A stretch of DNA of 64,000 bases, from NCBI GenBank assembly GCA_012960135.1, contig DUBW01000059.1, forward strand, positions 18,647-82,646, in the 5' to 3' direction. The position numbers and the translations under genes were made by a program. The DNA is from Methyloprofundus sp. (lineage in GTDB: Bacteria; Pseudomonadota; Gammaproteobacteria; Methylococcales; Methylomonadaceae). The notes beneath the pieces are model-generated. The model was not told where the DNA came from. It saw only the letters and a list, made by a program, of their open reading frames with translations, and searched no databases. The first letter of the stretch is position 1, and every line of letters begins with the position of its first letter. Of this stretch, positions 49,673-60,371 are shown piece after piece.

Positions 49673-50020
49673 CTAACCAAAAGTAGAGCCATTCCAGCCC
49701 CAGAATTCAGCCGGACAATTACTGAATTCTATATAAACCCTATCGGCACTGATTTGTAATTGGGTATTCAGCAGCTCGCTAATGGACTGAGATAAAGACG
49801 TTGCCTGTTCTGTTGACAGACCTATGCTCTTGCACTCGACATAAGCTAAAGGATCAGAGTTCCCGCCAAATACCATATTTCTCCCTCCTTCTATATCCAC
49901 CATCACGTAACGCTCAGGTTTACCTGTTTCGCTTGCTAGAAGTTGTGAACATTCACTCATTAGGCTGGTTGTTTTCTCAACGTCGATACTAACATTGGTT
50001 CTAAGTTTTAATAGAGGCAT
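49673..50020 (-). CDS. MIF/phenylpyruvate tautomerase-like protein
   Basis: A 115-residue protein of the macrophage migration inhibitory factor (tautomerase) family. After removal of the initiator Met, Pro1 in MPLLKLRTNV would be the catalytic base. Further marks: KPERYVMVDIEGG, the SIGLSTEQATSLSQSIS helix and the VYIEFSNCPAEFWGWNGSTFG C-terminus, which is strongly conserved. Bacterial members occur mainly in cyanobacteria and some gammaproteobacteria; their physiological role is unclear. 49446-49672 shows nothing recognisable. Confidence 0.9.
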   Translation of the reverse strand: MPLLKLRTNVSIDVEKTTSLMSECSQLLASETGKPERYVMVDIEGGRNMVFGGNSDPLAYVECKSIGLSTEQATSLSQSISELLNTQLQISADRVYIEFSNCPAEFWGWNGSTFG

Positions 50021-50162
50021 GATTATTTCCTATTTGTAAATATAGCACTGTGAATGTAGAAAAAATACACGATAAATGTTTTTCTATGTACTTTAAGCAT
50101 GATGATAACTTCTGTTTAGCCGAAATATTCAATAAATTTAGCTCTATGAAAAATACAATGGG

Positions 50163-50875
50163 TTAATCAAACTTCATTTTTCCGCAGAGAAAGTAAATCA
50201 TATTGATAAAGTTGTTGATATTGCGGTAACCCTTAGCGCGTCTTTTGGCTAATTGAATCTTGCTATTAATGCCTTCCAATAGACCGTTTGTGATGGGTGA
50301 TTCAACGAAGTGAACACTGCCAGACCAATGTGCTTTAACTATTTTTTCAAAGGTCAAGAAGGCCAGTTTTAGCAACTTCTACTGCGTTGCACCACTGCGT
50401 CAGGAAGGTGCATGTCGCTGGTTTTCCGGGCATTTCTCATAGATCATTGAACAGAACTTTCAGTCGATAGGCTTCACCTCGCTTTGGATAAAGTTGGACC
50501 ATTTCTACCCGTGATGTTGCTTGTTTACCCGAAAGATTTTCTCGATTTTTAAGGAATGTGTACTTTAGCCCTTTTAAAGCCTCATACTCTTTACGCGCAT
50601 CTTTACGTACTTTATCCATAGCCTCGTTGAGTAATTTGACCTCATGAAACCGGTCAAAAGTAATTTCTGCGACCGGAAAGTAGGCGGCTGCGCCAGTAAT
50701 AAAAGCGGGTGAAAGAGCCATATTCAGCTCCATGACTTGTTCCTCTGGAACACCTTTTTTCCAGGTGTTGCTGAATACTTTTCAGGGTTACCTTGCCTTT
50801 TCCTTCACAGACATGGATGACATGTGATTGTAGCTCCGTGGTTTCAGTCTTTGCCTGCTGCGCAGAATATGGCAT
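50163..50875 (-). pseudogene. Remnant of an ISL3-family transposase
   Basis: Three minus-strand pieces in different frames: SHVIHVCEGKGKVTLKSI, then NMALSPAFITGAAAYFP with FDRFHEVKLLNEAMDKVRK, and a C-terminal part HFVESPITNGLLEGINSKI then QLAKRRAKGYRN. These are the DDE core blocks of ISL3 transposases. At least three frameshifts break the frame. The N-terminal zinc-finger part is missing, and the region from 50876 to 51094 holds no supported gene. Confidence 0.85.
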
Positions 50876-51094
50876 CTAAACAGGACTTGAACCAGATAAC
50901 GGTAAAAAAATATTACCTCCCTGCTTTAGCGGGTCAGCAGGCAGACTATACGGTTAATACTTTATTTGAATACAAAAATGGCACACTCCATAATAATATT
51001 TATAGCCGTATGCGGGTGATTGCGAAACAGTTAAGCGACACTCTACACAAAGCTCTGTCATTTATTAGCGGACTGAAGTCCACTCTATATCTTC

Positions 51095-51511
51095 CTAAAC
51101 AGCTACAATTTCAAAATCGTGGCTAATTTCTACTGCTTTCTCCAGCATAATGGAGGCAGAGCAATATTTTTCCGCAGACAGCTTAACTGCCCGTGCTACT
51201 ACGGCTTCTTTTAAATCTTTTCCTGTGATCACAAAATGCACGTGAATTTTACTAAATACTTTAGGAATCGTATCTACCCGTTCTGCTGAAATCTCGGCAA
51301 CACAATCGGTGATGTTTTGTCTTCCTTTTTGCAGGATTTGCATCACGTCAATAGAAGTACATCCTCCCATGCCTAAAAGCAACATTTCCATAGGGCGCAC
51401 GCCCATATTATTACCTCCTATTTCGGGTGGTCCATCTATCACGATGGCATGACCACTTTCTGATTCTCCCAGAAACATCATTCCGTCTACCCATTTAATA
51501 CGTACATCCAT
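51095..51511 (-). CDS. OsmC/Ohr family peroxiredoxin-like protein
   Basis: A 138-residue OsmC-fold protein. The two redox cysteines are in LGMGGCTSIDVM and AEKYCSASIML, the spacing used by OsmC and YhfA to reduce organic hydroperoxides. The strand FLGESESGHAIVIDGPPEIGG and the helix near PMEMLLLG are typical of the YhfA-like subgroup. It has its own start at 51511 and is divergent from the membrane-protein gene at 51605. The substrate is not known. Confidence 0.9.
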   Translation of the reverse strand: MDVRIKWVDGMMFLGESESGHAIVIDGPPEIGGNNMGVRPMEMLLLGMGGCTSIDVMQILQKGRQNITDCVAEISAERVDTIPKVFSKIHVHFVITGKDLKEAVVARAVKLSAEKYCSASIMLEKAVEISHDFEIVAV

Positions 51512-51604
51512 TAAACTACCCTTCTGATTGAAATAATTGTTAGATTAGCATACATTAGCAATGCCAAGATATAAACTCAAGATAACCAATTTAAGAAGTA
51601 AACC

Positions 51605-52123
51605 ATGTTTATTAATACGCTCGCTGCTTTTTTTGTCTTTACATCGCTGATAAGCCCGATAGAGGCAGCTGTGATGCTGTTGATAACAGCTTATACAGTT
51701 TATTTATTAACCCCTGCGCAGCTCACGGATCACCTGATCCTTCAGGAGTTTAAAGGTATTGATTTCTATATGTATCTACAAGCGGCCTGGCTGGGAAGAC
51801 TATCCTTACTGCCAGTGTTTTTGCCTTTTTTTATTATTCTTAATGGCGCCTTGTTTTATGCAGATTACCGTTCAGATGCTGGCACCTATACTATCGCCAG
51901 CTGGCTAACCATACTAGTAATTCAGGCTTTACCTTTATTCTGGTGGACGATTTCTGTGTGGCGTTGTTCACTGCATGCCAACCGTATTTGGGCGACTACG
52001 GCTAGATTTGTGACTGTCGCAGTCTATTATGAATATATACTGCGCCTGCTTATTGGCTATTACTACCCGCAGATATGGTTTAATTGTCAGCAGTTAATTA
52101 TTGAATATGGTGATTGTATCTAA
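51605..52123 (+). CDS. Membrane protein of unknown function
   Basis: A 172-residue integral membrane protein with at least four hydrophobic segments (NTLAAFFVFTSLISPIEAAV, LLPVFLPFFIILNGALFYA, SWLTILVIQALPLFWW, ARFVTVAVYYEYILRLLIGYY). Between the last two is WRCSLHANRIWATTAR, an aromatic, basic loop. No catalytic motif is recognised. It starts with ATG at 51605 after an AGAAGTAA-type site. It is divergent from the OsmC gene. Confidence 0.65.
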   Translation: MFINTLAAFFVFTSLISPIEAAVMLLITAYTVYLLTPAQLTDHLILQEFKGIDFYMYLQAAWLGRLSLLPVFLPFFIILNGALFYADYRSDAGTYTIASWLTILVIQALPLFWWTISVWRCSLHANRIWATTARFVTVAVYYEYILRLLIGYYYPQIWFNCQQLIIEYGDCI

Positions 52124-52150
52124 GGCACCTGGAAACAAATAATCATCCAA

Positions 52151-52251
52151 CCTTGCTGGTCTTTTTATCCGTCATCAGCACGGTAGTAATAGTTACGTAG
52201 CCAGCTATGCGCCTATTGCTACAGCACTGATGACAAACAAAAATCCTGCCC
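52151..52251. repeat. Dispersed palindromic repeat, copy B
   Basis: The reverse complement matches copy A at 39966-40070 over its whole length, with scattered substitutions. Conserved blocks include GGCGCATAGC and AGCAAGG. It lies in the gap before grxD on the opposite strand. Confidence 0.7.
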
Positions 52252-52362
52252 AAATATTGGACGCTTATTTATTTCCAAGTGCCTAAGGCTACCAAACTCC
52301 GCGTGACCATTAGCGCACGGAGTACAGCAGTGGATATTAAAACTATCCCTTAGGGGTAAACT

Positions 52363-52686
52363 TTACTCAGTCACACAGTCCACACCGGCAATCATTTTCT
52401 GTAGCTCGCCTTTATTGTATAAATCCATAATAATATCGCAGCCACCGACTAATTCACCAGCTATGTATAGTTGTGGATAGGTTGGCCATTGCGAGTATTC
52501 CTTTAAGGCTTCACGGACTTCCTGATCTTCAAAAATATTGATATACATAAATTTTGCACGGCAAGCTTGCATCGCTTGAATCACTTGCCCTGAAAATCCA
52601 CACTGTGGAAAATCTGGCGATCCTTTCATATATAAAACAATGGAATGACTGCCTAATTGATCTTTAATTCTTTCTACTGCATCCAT
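52363..52686 (-). CDS. grxD: Monothiol glutaredoxin Grx4
   Basis: A 107-residue CGFS-type monothiol glutaredoxin that carries and delivers 2Fe-2S clusters, usually with BolA. The active-site CGFS lies in PDFPQCGFSGQV, and WPTYPQLYIAGELVGGCDI is the glutathione-binding cis-Pro region. The length is standard. It stands alone, divergent from argD. Confidence 0.97.
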   Translation of the reverse strand: MDAVERIKDQLGSHSIVLYMKGSPDFPQCGFSGQVIQAMQACRAKFMYINIFEDQEVREALKEYSQWPTYPQLYIAGELVGGCDIIMDLYNKGELQKMIAGVDCVTE

Positions 52687-52863
52687 AATATTTACTCAAA
52701 AAATAAAAACCTAGTAATTTTATCAGGATTTATCAAACAAAAAAAGTTTCGTCACTAAACAATTATTTCTTGCTCATTAAAATTAACAAAACTATAATCA
52801 GCCCTTTTTTCAAAAAGCTTGCGAGAACCTTGGGTTCTTTTATGCTTTATTAATAAGAACATT

Positions 52864-54036
52864 ATGACCAGTCATATTATGCCCACTTATGGGCGGCTTG
52901 ATGTCACTTTCACCAAAGGTGAAGGTGCCTGGCTCTGGGATCAAGACAATAAACGTTATTTAGATGCCTTATCTGGTATAGCTGTCTGTAGTTTAGGTCA
53001 TGCACATCCTGCTGTGCATAAAGCACTATGCGCACAAAGTCAGCAGTTAGTGCATACCTCAAACCTATACCATATCCCAGGGCAGGAAAAGCTAGCAACA
53101 AAGCTGTGTGAACTTAGCGGTATGGATAATGTTTTTTTCAGTAATTCTGGTGCTGAAGCGAACGAAGCAGCCATCAAAATTGCGCGGCTGTTTGGCCATG
53201 AAAAAAACCATACCAATCCAACCATTATTGTGATGCAGCAAAGTTTTCATGGTCGCACCATGGCAACCTTGTCCGCTACAGGAAACCCAAAGGTACAAGC
53301 AGGTTTCGAGCCGCTACTAAATGGCTTTGTACACGTACCCTTTAACGACATTGCAGCCATAGAATCTGTTCTTAAACAGCATGATAATATTGTCGCCATT
53401 CTGGTTGAGCCTGTCCAAGGTGAAGGTGGTGTAAATATCCCTGCACCTGACTATCTCAATAAAATTCGCGCCCTTTGTGACCAGCACGATATCTTAATGA
53501 TGCTAGATGAGGTTCAAACGGGTATCGGCAGAACTGGTGCTTGGTTTGCTTTCCAGCATAATCATATTATTCCTGATGTTTGCACCCTGGCGAAAGCACT
53601 TGGCAATGGCATGCCTATCGGCGCCTGTATGGCAAAAGGCAAAGCTAGCAAGTTGCTCACCGCTGGCAAGCATGGCTCTACCTATGGCGGCAGCCCATTG
53701 GCCTGTAGTGTCGCATTAGCAGTACTGAATACTATTGAAGAACAGCAACTTTGTCAGCAGGCAAGCGATAAAGGCAATGCTATAGCTCAGGCATTTAGCA
53801 CACGCCTTAAAAATAACCCGCATATTGTAAATATACGCAATAAAGGCATGATGATCGGTATAGAACTGGATTTGCCTTGCGCTGAATTAGTGAGTCTCGC
53901 CTTAGATGCTGGCTTACTGATTAATGTAACAGGGGATACTAGCATACGCTTATTACCGCCTCTGATCATAAGCTACGAACAGATTGATTTGCTTGTCGAC
54001 ATCCTATCCAGCTTAATTGACGGCTATACAACATAA
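52864..54036 (+). CDS. argD: Acetylornithine aminotransferase
   Basis: Class III PLP enzyme that makes N-acetylornithine in arginine synthesis and may also act as succinyldiaminopimelate aminotransferase. The ATG at 52864 gives 390 residues; the frame extends to 52819 without family support. The N-terminal [21 protein letters not shown] is typical. The PLP lysine is in [14 protein letters not shown] and the substrate motifs VQGEGGV and GKHGSTYGG are present. argF follows after 8 bases. Confidence 0.97.
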   Translation: MTSHIMPTYGRLDVTFTKGEGAWLWDQDNKRYLDALSGIAVCSLGHAHPAVHKALCAQSQQLVHTSNLYHIPGQEKLATKLCELSGMDNVFFSNSGAEANEAAIKIARLFGHEKNHTNPTIIVMQQSFHGRTMATLSATGNPKVQAGFEPLLNGFVHVPFNDIAAIESVLKQHDNIVAILVEPVQGEGGVNIPAPDYLNKIRALCDQHDILMMLDEVQTGIGRTGAWFAFQHNHIIPDVCTLAKALGNGMPIGACMAKGKASKLLTAGKHGSTYGGSPLACSVALAVLNTIEEQQLCQQASDKGNAIAQAFSTRLKNNPHIVNIRNKGMMIGIELDLPCAELVSLALDAGLLINVTGDTSIRLLPPLIISYEQIDLLVDILSSLIDGYTT

Positions 54037-54044
54037 TAAAAAAC

Positions 54045-54947
54045 ATGAACAAGCCTAGACACTTTATCAGTTTACTTGACCTGACTAGCGATGAAATCCG
54101 CGCTTTAATCCAGCGCGCCATGGTATTAAAGAATACCCGTAACCCTGATTTCCAGCCCTTAAAAGGTCAGGTATTAGCGATGATCTTTGAAAAATCATCG
54201 ACCCGCACACGCATATCATTTGAAACCGGCATGACCAACTTTGGCGGTAGTGCGATCTTCCTATCCCCGCGCGATACTCAATTAGGTCGTGGTGAGCCGA
54301 TCAAAGACAGCGCTATGGTTATATCCAGTATGGTCGATGCCATTATGCTGCGCACTAATGATCATGCAACCGTTATTGAATTTGCAGAACACTCCAGTGT
54401 TCCGGTTATCAACGGTTTGACAGATTTATTACATCCCTGCCAATTACTAGCAGATATGCAAACTTACTTCGAGCACCGAGGTGATATACAAGGCAAGACG
54501 GTTAGCTGGATAGGTGATGGAAATAATATGTGTCATTCCTATATAAATGCAGCCATACAGCTGGATTTTAATTTGCAAATCGCCTGCCCCGAAAGCTATC
54601 TTCCCGACACTGAAATGATCAAATCAGCAGGAAGTCGCGTGCAAGTGTTTAAGAGTCCATTAGATGCAGCCAAAGACTCTGATTTAATTGTTACCGATGT
54701 ATGGGCAAGTATGGGGCAAGAACAAGAACAACAAAAGCGTGAACTTGCCTTTAAGGATTATCAAATCACTCAGGAAATCATGGATAATGCTCATGCAGAT
54801 GCATTATTTATGCATTGTCTACCTGCCCACCGCGGCGAAGAAGTTGCGGCAGATGTTATTGATGGGGCGCAGAGCGTTATTTATGATGAAGCAGAAAACC
54901 GCTTACATGCGCAAAAAGCCTTATTGGAATTGCTAATGTGTGCATAA
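54045..54947 (+). CDS. argF: Ornithine carbamoyltransferase
   Basis: Forms citrulline from ornithine and carbamoyl phosphate. The 300 residues match the short form found in gammaproteobacteria and cyanobacteria. Carbamoyl-phosphate binding: [12 protein letters not shown]; ornithine loop: [11 protein letters not shown], and [11 protein letters not shown]. It is directly downstream of argD in the same direction, so the two are co-transcribed. Confidence 0.98.
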   Translation: MNKPRHFISLLDLTSDEIRALIQRAMVLKNTRNPDFQPLKGQVLAMIFEKSSTRTRISFETGMTNFGGSAIFLSPRDTQLGRGEPIKDSAMVISSMVDAIMLRTNDHATVIEFAEHSSVPVINGLTDLLHPCQLLADMQTYFEHRGDIQGKTVSWIGDGNNMCHSYINAAIQLDFNLQIACPESYLPDTEMIKSAGSRVQVFKSPLDAAKDSDLIVTDVWASMGQEQEQQKRELAFKDYQITQEIMDNAHADALFMHCLPAHRGEEVAADVIDGAQSVIYDEAENRLHAQKALLELLMCA

Positions 54948-55077
54948 CTTCGTAAACTGATAACTTTATCAGCTCTCGGAAACTCAGCCCCTAGAAAACC
55001 GCAACCGTAGTCGCTGGTAGTCTAAGTTCCTCTGAAACACAGAGTGTCATCGTTGCATTAAATATCAGGATATATTT

Positions 55078-55749
55078 GTGAAATATTTTTTTTATCTAGT
55101 TTTAACTTTGCTTAGTTGCAATAGCGCCTTTGCCAAGACTGTTTATGTGATTGACAGTATGAAATTCACCCTACGTAGCGGTGAAAGCAATTCTCATAAA
55201 ATCGTAAAAATGCTTCCTAGTGGTTCAAAACTAACATTACTCGATAACAATAAAACGACAAAATACAGTAAAGTCAAAACAGCTGCTGGTGTTGTTGGCT
55301 ATCTTCCCTCTCGTTTTACACAGGAGAAGCCAATTAGCAGTTGGTATTTAAAAAAGGCTAATGAGAAACTGGGATTGTTACAATCTGAAAATGAGCAGAT
55401 AAATCTTAGCTTGGCAGAACTACAGAAAAATAATAGCAGCTCAACCTCTAGCAATACCAATCTAACTAAAGAGCGCGATCAACTCAGCACTGAACTAAAT
55501 GATTTGCGCCAAACTGCTTCTAACGCCATACAGTTGAAACGACAACGCAATGAATTACAAGAGCGCGTGGTTAATGTTGAGCGTGAATTACAACAACTTA
55601 AAAGAGAAAAACAGGCTCTGGAAGACAGCACTAGTCAGGACTGGTTCTTGTATGGTGGTATTTTATCTTTTCTAGGTATATTCTTTGGTTTGTTAATTCC
55701 CAAAATCAGCTGGCAACGTAAATCACACGGTAACTGGGACACATTCTAA
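55078..55749 (+). CDS. Membrane-anchored SH3-domain protein (YgiM-like)
   Basis: A 223-residue exported protein. Signal peptide (residues 1-19), then a bacterial SH3 domain with YVIDSMKFTLRSGES and KMLPSGSKLTLL, a long coiled coil (LQSENEQINLSLAELQ and ERDQLSTELNDL), and a C-terminal membrane helix (YGGILSFLGIFFGLLIPK). This is the TIGR04211/YgiM layout. It starts with GTG at 55078 after an AGGA site. The role in the envelope is not defined. A small hairpin (ACCCTA/TAGGGT) follows the stop near 55755. Confidence 0.88.
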   Translation: MKYFFYLVLTLLSCNSAFAKTVYVIDSMKFTLRSGESNSHKIVKMLPSGSKLTLLDNNKTTKYSKVKTAAGVVGYLPSRFTQEKPISSWYLKKANEKLGLLQSENEQINLSLAELQKNNSSSTSSNTNLTKERDQLSTELNDLRQTASNAIQLKRQRNELQERVVNVERELQQLKREKQALEDSTSQDWFLYGGILSFLGIFFGLLIPKISWQRKSHGNWDTF

Positions 55750-55836
55750 TTTCACCCTACCTTATAGGGTGTGTTAAACGCACCTTATTTGACAGATAAT
55801 GGTGCTACACTCAAAATTAAACAATAAGATAATCAG

Positions 55837-57522
55837 ATGGCTAACGATAAAAATACCAGAACTTTTTCATCCAAAGTTGTAGACGGCATGGAACGCGCAC
55901 CCAGTCGCGCAATGCTACATGCTGTCGGGTTTACAAACGAAGATTTCCAGAAACCGCAAATTGGTATCGCTTCTACATGGAGTATGGTGACGCCTTGTAA
56001 TATGCATATCAACAAACTTGCCGACCATGCCGCTCGAGGTGTCGACGATGCCAATGGTAAAGCCATCATCTTCAATACGATTACCATTTCTGATGGAATC
56101 TCGATGGGTACTGAGGGCATGAAGTATTCGCTGGTTTCGCGGGAAGTGATTGCCGATTCTATAGAAACAGTGACCGGCTGTCAGGGCTTTGATGGCATTG
56201 TCGCTATTGGTGGTTGTGATAAAAACATGCCCGGTTGCATGATGGCTATTTCACGTCTGAACCGCCCTGCTATTTTTGTTTACGGCGGCACGATTATGCC
56301 CGGCTGTCATAAAGAAAAGAAACTGGATGTAGTCTCGGTATTTGAGGCCGTAGGCGCACGCGCGAATAATCAAATTGATGATGCTGAACTAGCTGCTATC
56401 GAAGAAAAAGCGATACCAGGTGCCGGTTCCTGTGGTGGTATGTACACAGCCAACACTATGGCATCAGCTATAGAGGCGTTAGGAATGAGTTTACCTGGTA
56501 GTTCTGCACAGGCGGCTATTTCAGATGAAAAACGCAAAGATTGTGAACGTGCAGGTGCAGCCGTCCTAGAACTGCTGAAAAAAGATATCAAGCCCAGCGA
56601 TATCATGGATAAAAAAGCATTTGAAAATGCCATTACCGTGATTATTGCTTTAGGCGGTTCGACTAATGCAGTTTTACATATGCTGGCGATGGCTAACGCT
56701 GCTAATGTGGACATCCAGTTAAATGATTTCACGCGTATAGGTGCTAATGTACCCATGGTAGCTGATTTAAAGCCTAGTGGTCGCTATCAAATGGCGGAAC
56801 TCATTGAAATTGGTGGTATACAGCCACTGATGAAAATATTGCTTGATCGAGGACTGTTACATGGCGATTGTTTAACCGTAACAGGTAAAACACTGGCTGA
56901 AAATCTTGCCAATGTGAAGCCCTACCCCGTCGATCAGGATATGATTTTGCCACTAGACAATCCGATTAAAAAAGACAGTCATTTAGTCATTCTGCACGGC
57001 AATTTAGCAACTGAAGGCTCAGTAGCTAAAATCACCGGTAAAGAAGGCTTACATTTTACCGGTACGGCGAAAGTCTACGATGCGGAAGAACAAGCCCTGC
57101 AAGGTATATTAAAGGGTGATATTGTTAAAGGCGATGTGATTGTCATTCGCTATGAAGGCCCTAAAGGCGGTCCTGGCATGCGTGAAATGCTATCGCCTAC
57201 TTCTGCCATTATGGGTAAAGGTTTAGGCAAAGACGTAGCATTGATTACCGATGGTCGTTTTTCAGGTGGCACACACGGCTTTGTCGTTGGACATATTACA
57301 CCGGAAGCCTATGTTGGTGGGCCACTAGCAATCATTGAAAATGGCGACAAAATCAGCATTGATGCTGAAAGAAAAAACCTGACTTTACATTTGGAAGATG
57401 CTGAAATTTCTGCTCGCTTAGAGAAATGGCAGCAACCTGCGCCTAAATATACTCGTGGTGTATTAGCAAAATATGCGAAACTGGTTAGCTCTGCTTCCAC
57501 GGGAGCGGTAACTGATAACTAG
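55837..57522 (+). CDS. ilvD: Dihydroxy-acid dehydratase
   Basis: Fe-S enzyme of branched-chain amino acid synthesis. The 561 residues match the short, 2Fe-2S type. Cluster-binding cysteines are in [22 protein letters not shown] and [14 protein letters not shown], and the C-terminal [14 protein letters not shown] is diagnostic. It stands alone, with a hairpin downstream. Confidence 0.98.
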   Translation: MANDKNTRTFSSKVVDGMERAPSRAMLHAVGFTNEDFQKPQIGIASTWSMVTPCNMHINKLADHAARGVDDANGKAIIFNTITISDGISMGTEGMKYSLVSREVIADSIETVTGCQGFDGIVAIGGCDKNMPGCMMAISRLNRPAIFVYGGTIMPGCHKEKKLDVVSVFEAVGARANNQIDDAELAAIEEKAIPGAGSCGGMYTANTMASAIEALGMSLPGSSAQAAISDEKRKDCERAGAAVLELLKKDIKPSDIMDKKAFENAITVIIALGGSTNAVLHMLAMANAANVDIQLNDFTRIGANVPMVADLKPSGRYQMAELIEIGGIQPLMKILLDRGLLHGDCLTVTGKTLAENLANVKPYPVDQDMILPLDNPIKKDSHLVILHGNLATEGSVAKITGKEGLHFTGTAKVYDAEEQALQGILKGDIVKGDVIVIRYEGPKGGPGMREMLSPTSAIMGKGLGKDVALITDGRFSGGTHGFVVGHITPEAYVGGPLAIIENGDKISIDAERKNLTLHLEDAEISARLEKWQQPAPKYTRGVLAKYAKLVSSASTGAVTDN

Positions 57523-57633
57523 TGCTGCACCATCTTCCTTTGCTGGATATAAAAATCATTAAGCTGCTGATTTAAAATATAAATCACGTTAATTTGTTAA
57601 TCTATCCAAAATAAGTACTGCACGAAACCATGT

Positions 57634-57676
57634 GCTGGGTTAGATTTTTTTGCTTTGCAAAAAAATCTAACCCAGC
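57634..57676. terminator. Strong hairpin downstream of ilvD
   Basis: GCTGGGTTAGATTTTTTTGC and its exact complement form a 20-bp perfect stem with a 3-base loop, starting 110 bases after ilvD and 29 bases before argA. GTAGGCTGGGTTAGA-type hairpins are common dispersed repeats, so it may be a mobile palindrome used as terminator. Confidence 0.65.
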
Positions 57677-57704
57677 CTACATTAGATTTTTTATATCGTT
57701 CTAA

Positions 57705-59015
57705 ATGCCTAATTCTGATTCATTTGTAAACTGGTTCCGCGACTCATCGCCCTATATTCATGCGCATCGTAATCGCACTTTTGTTATCTACTTTGGTGGT
57801 GAGGCGGTTCTGGATGACACTCTACATAATCTAATTCACGACTTTGCCTTATTAAATAGTCTGGGTATCCGCTTGGTTCTTGTTCATGGTATTCGTCCGC
57901 AGATTGACCAGCGTTTAAAGCTTCAAAATAAACAATCTCAATTTTACCAGCAACTACGCATCACCGATGATACCGCCTTGCAATGCGTTAAAGAATCGGC
58001 TGGGTTAGTAAGGATAGAAATAGAAACACTGCTCTCTTTAGGTGTAGCAAACTCCCCCATGTCAGGAGCTAAAATCAGCGTGATTTCGGGTAATTTTGTC
58101 ACCGCTCAGCCTTTAGGTGTACTTGATGGTATAGATTATCAGTATACCGGCAAAGTACGCCGTATCGATAGTGCTGCCATACACCAGCAACTCGATTTAG
58201 GTCATGTGGTGCTTATTTCTCCGCTCGGCTACTCACCCAGTGGCGAACTATTTAATTTATCTGCAGAACAGGTAGCCACTGAAATTGCCACTTCCTTACA
58301 AGCAGAAAAACTCATTTTAATGACTGAACAAAGTTGTCAGAGCACTGAATCAGGGCAACTTATCGCGCAAATGACGACCTTAGAAGCCGAGTATTTAATT
58401 GATCATGAGCCCCAGTTGGAAGCCAGTACCCAATGCGCTATACAATCCGCGATTTATGGCTGTCAATCGGGTGTGAATCGGGTACATATTTTAAATAGGC
58501 ATATCGATGGCGCATTACTCATTGAGCTCTTTAGCCGGGATGGTATAGGTACGCTAATTAGCTCAACTGAATTTGAAATCATCCGCCCAGCGGTATTAAG
58601 TGATATTCCGGGTATACTGGATCTTATCACCCCTCTACAACAACAGGGGATCTTGATTCCACGTTCCGAAGAACACCTGGAAATTAATATTAATGATTAT
58701 ATTGTTATCGATCGCGACGGGCTGATTATTGCTTGTACGGCATTACACCCTGTAGAACAACACGCTGGTTTGATAGCTTGCTTAGCAGTGCACCCGGATT
58801 ACCAAAAAGCAACCAGAGGCAATCAGTTACTCGAACAATTATTAAACAAGGCCAAACAGCATTCAATCACGCGGCTATTTGCCTTGTCCACGCAAACCAT
58901 TCTCTGGTTTAAGGAGCGCGGATTTCAGGATAGCCAATTCAGTACACTTCCCGCTGTCTTGCAAGAAAGCTATAATCACTTGCGTAATGCTAAGGTATTA
59001 ACAAAAGACCTTTAG
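57705..59015 (+). CDS. argA: N-acetylglutamate synthase ArgA
   Basis: First step of arginine synthesis: acetylation of glutamate by acetyl-CoA. The 436 residues show the classical layout: an N-terminal amino-acid-kinase-like domain (RLVLVHGIRPQIDQRL, GYSPSGELFNLSAEQVATEIA) that binds arginine for feedback control, and a C-terminal GNAT domain with IACLAVHPDYQ and GNQLLEQLL. The ATG at 57705 is supported by MPNSDSFVNWFRDSSPYIHAHR. argD-argF lie 2.8 kb upstream. Confidence 0.97.
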   Translation: MPNSDSFVNWFRDSSPYIHAHRNRTFVIYFGGEAVLDDTLHNLIHDFALLNSLGIRLVLVHGIRPQIDQRLKLQNKQSQFYQQLRITDDTALQCVKESAGLVRIEIETLLSLGVANSPMSGAKISVISGNFVTAQPLGVLDGIDYQYTGKVRRIDSAAIHQQLDLGHVVLISPLGYSPSGELFNLSAEQVATEIATSLQAEKLILMTEQSCQSTESGQLIAQMTTLEAEYLIDHEPQLEASTQCAIQSAIYGCQSGVNRVHILNRHIDGALLIELFSRDGIGTLISSTEFEIIRPAVLSDIPGILDLITPLQQQGILIPRSEEHLEININDYIVIDRDGLIIACTALHPVEQHAGLIACLAVHPDYQKATRGNQLLEQLLNKAKQHSITRLFALSTQTILWFKERGFQDSQFSTLPAVLQESYNHLRNAKVLTKDL

Positions 59016-59103
59016 ATTAGTCTATTAAACTCCGTAGAGTGGGCTAGCCTAGCGATTTCCATCATAGAGCTAGATAAGTTGTAACCACCAACTGGAGAAC
59101 ACC

Positions 59104-59334
59104 ATGTCGTCGGTAGTGCAAAATACTCCCGTAGCGTAGCTGAATACATACGGGAAGAACAAGGTTGTGACACAAAACATGAGCTTATTGAAGGTCAGAT
59201 TTATGTAATGGCTGGTGCCAGCGCTAACCATGCACGGATTTCTGCTAATATTTTAACTGAATGTACCCATCACTTAAAAACAGAACCTTACGAAGATGAT
59301 GCAACAGGTTCGCCTATGCTGGTTCAAAACCACG
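59104..59334 (+). pseudogene. Remnant of a Uma2-family protein (DUF820)
   Basis: After an early frameshift near 59135 the frame reads EYIREEQGCDTKHELIEG, QIYVMAGASANHARISANIL and EPYEDDA, the N-terminal half of Uma2 endonuclease-fold proteins. The rest is missing; the frame passes without a break into IS4-like sequence at about 59335. It should be non-functional. Confidence 0.7.
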
Positions 59335-59561
59335 CGCAACGAAAACCAGATTTTCGTCGAGGCAAAAAACTCGGGACAAAAGATTACCTGATTGAATGGG
59401 AAAAGCCTAAGCGTAAACCTGGCTGAATTACTCAGAGCGACTATAATGCTTGGCCCAATGTCATACAGTTTAGGGAGTTCTCTGTCAAAGGTCGTGTCTA
59501 TGTAACAACTATAGTACCCCAAGTAATTCAGACAATAAATCGAGACATCTTATTTCAATAG
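59335..59561 (+). pseudogene. C-terminal remnant of an IS4-family transposase
   Basis: The frame that starts in the Uma2 remnant continues as DFRRGKKLGTKDYLIEWEKP, KRKPG, a TGA stop, then ITQSDYNAWPNVIQFREF and VKGRVYVTTIV. IS4 transposases have a Trp at the stop position (PGWMTQ-like). The catalytic core is absent. The join with Uma2 suggests a deletion or recombination event. Confidence 0.6.
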
Positions 59562-59593
59562 CCTTATTATGAGTCACCAATTGGAGTAGTGAG

Positions 59594-60014
59594 ATGAGTA
59601 AAAAAATGCACAACATATTCAGCCTAGTTTAAAAGTAGACTTGTTTTGGAACTATTAAAAAATGAACGACCTATCTCCGAGATAGCGAGTGCTAACAATA
59701 TCACCCCCCAAAACTTACAGGGCTGGAAAAAGATATTTTTAGACAATGCGGTTATTGCAATGGAACCCTCTAAAGCAGTTAAAGAGTACAAAGAAGATTT
59801 AGCACAAGCTCAAGAAGAAAATGAGATGCTAACGAAGCTTGTCGGTAAAGTCACCATTGAAAAGGAATGGCTTGAAAAAAAGCTAAAAAGCTTGGCCTCA
59901 TTGGATAAGAAAAACATCCTCGAGCCCAAGCTTAAAGAAATATCCTTAGCCATCAGTGCCGGTTGTTAGGGCACAACAGAAGTCGCTTTTACTACAAAAA
60001 AAGGGACCGAACTA
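59594..60014 (+). pseudogene. OrfA remnant of an IS3-family element, cut off by another IS3
   Basis: Frameshifted near 59630, then open from about 59646: ELLKNERPISEIASANNITPQNLQGW (a helix-turn-helix), EENEMLTKLVGKVTIEKEW (leucine zipper), and LEPKLKEISLA. These are typical of OrfA of the IS3 family. The start of its orfB (SRFYYKKRDRTKL) is just visible at 59985-60015 before the left end of the next element. The rest of orfB is not found after 61268. Confidence 0.75.
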
Positions 60015-60082
60015 AACTGATGTGGCTACACTATTTAGGACACAAAAACTAAAGTTTAACACCTAAATATAGAGCACCTAAA

Positions 60083-60370
60083 ATGCCTAAGAAAAAGCTA
60101 AATACGTATACATCCGAATTTAAAGAATCTGCGGTTAACACACACTAGATTCTAATGAATCGATCCCTCATATCGCTGAAGATTTGGGTATTAATCCCAA
60201 CACTCTTTATACTTGGGTTCATAATGCCTCAAAGTCTAAGGAAAATAACAACATGACTAAAAAAGAAGACAGTGATGATGAAATAAAACGTTTGAAAAAA
60301 ACAAGTTCTTAGATTAACTCAGGAGCGTGATATTTTAAAAAAGCAGCGGCGTACTTTGCTCAGGAAATCG
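60083..60370 (+). pseudogene. Frameshifted orfA of the IS3 element
   Basis: Begins MPKKKLNTYTSEFKESAVN, then loses frame in THTRF/LDSNES, resumes as SIPHIAEDLGINPNTLYTWVHN (helix-turn-helix) and EDSDDEIKRLKK, and shifts again at a run of A before VLRLTQERDILKKQ. A run of A before the leucine-zipper end is where IS3 elements normally have their programmed shift into orfB, but the first lesion is a real break. Confidence 0.8.
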
Positions 60371-60371
60371 T

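Noticed and set aside
50824..51126. 100-codon plus-strand frame between ISL3 remnant and OsmC gene
   Set aside because: Overlaps the transposase remnant and the end of the OsmC gene; no recognisable domain.
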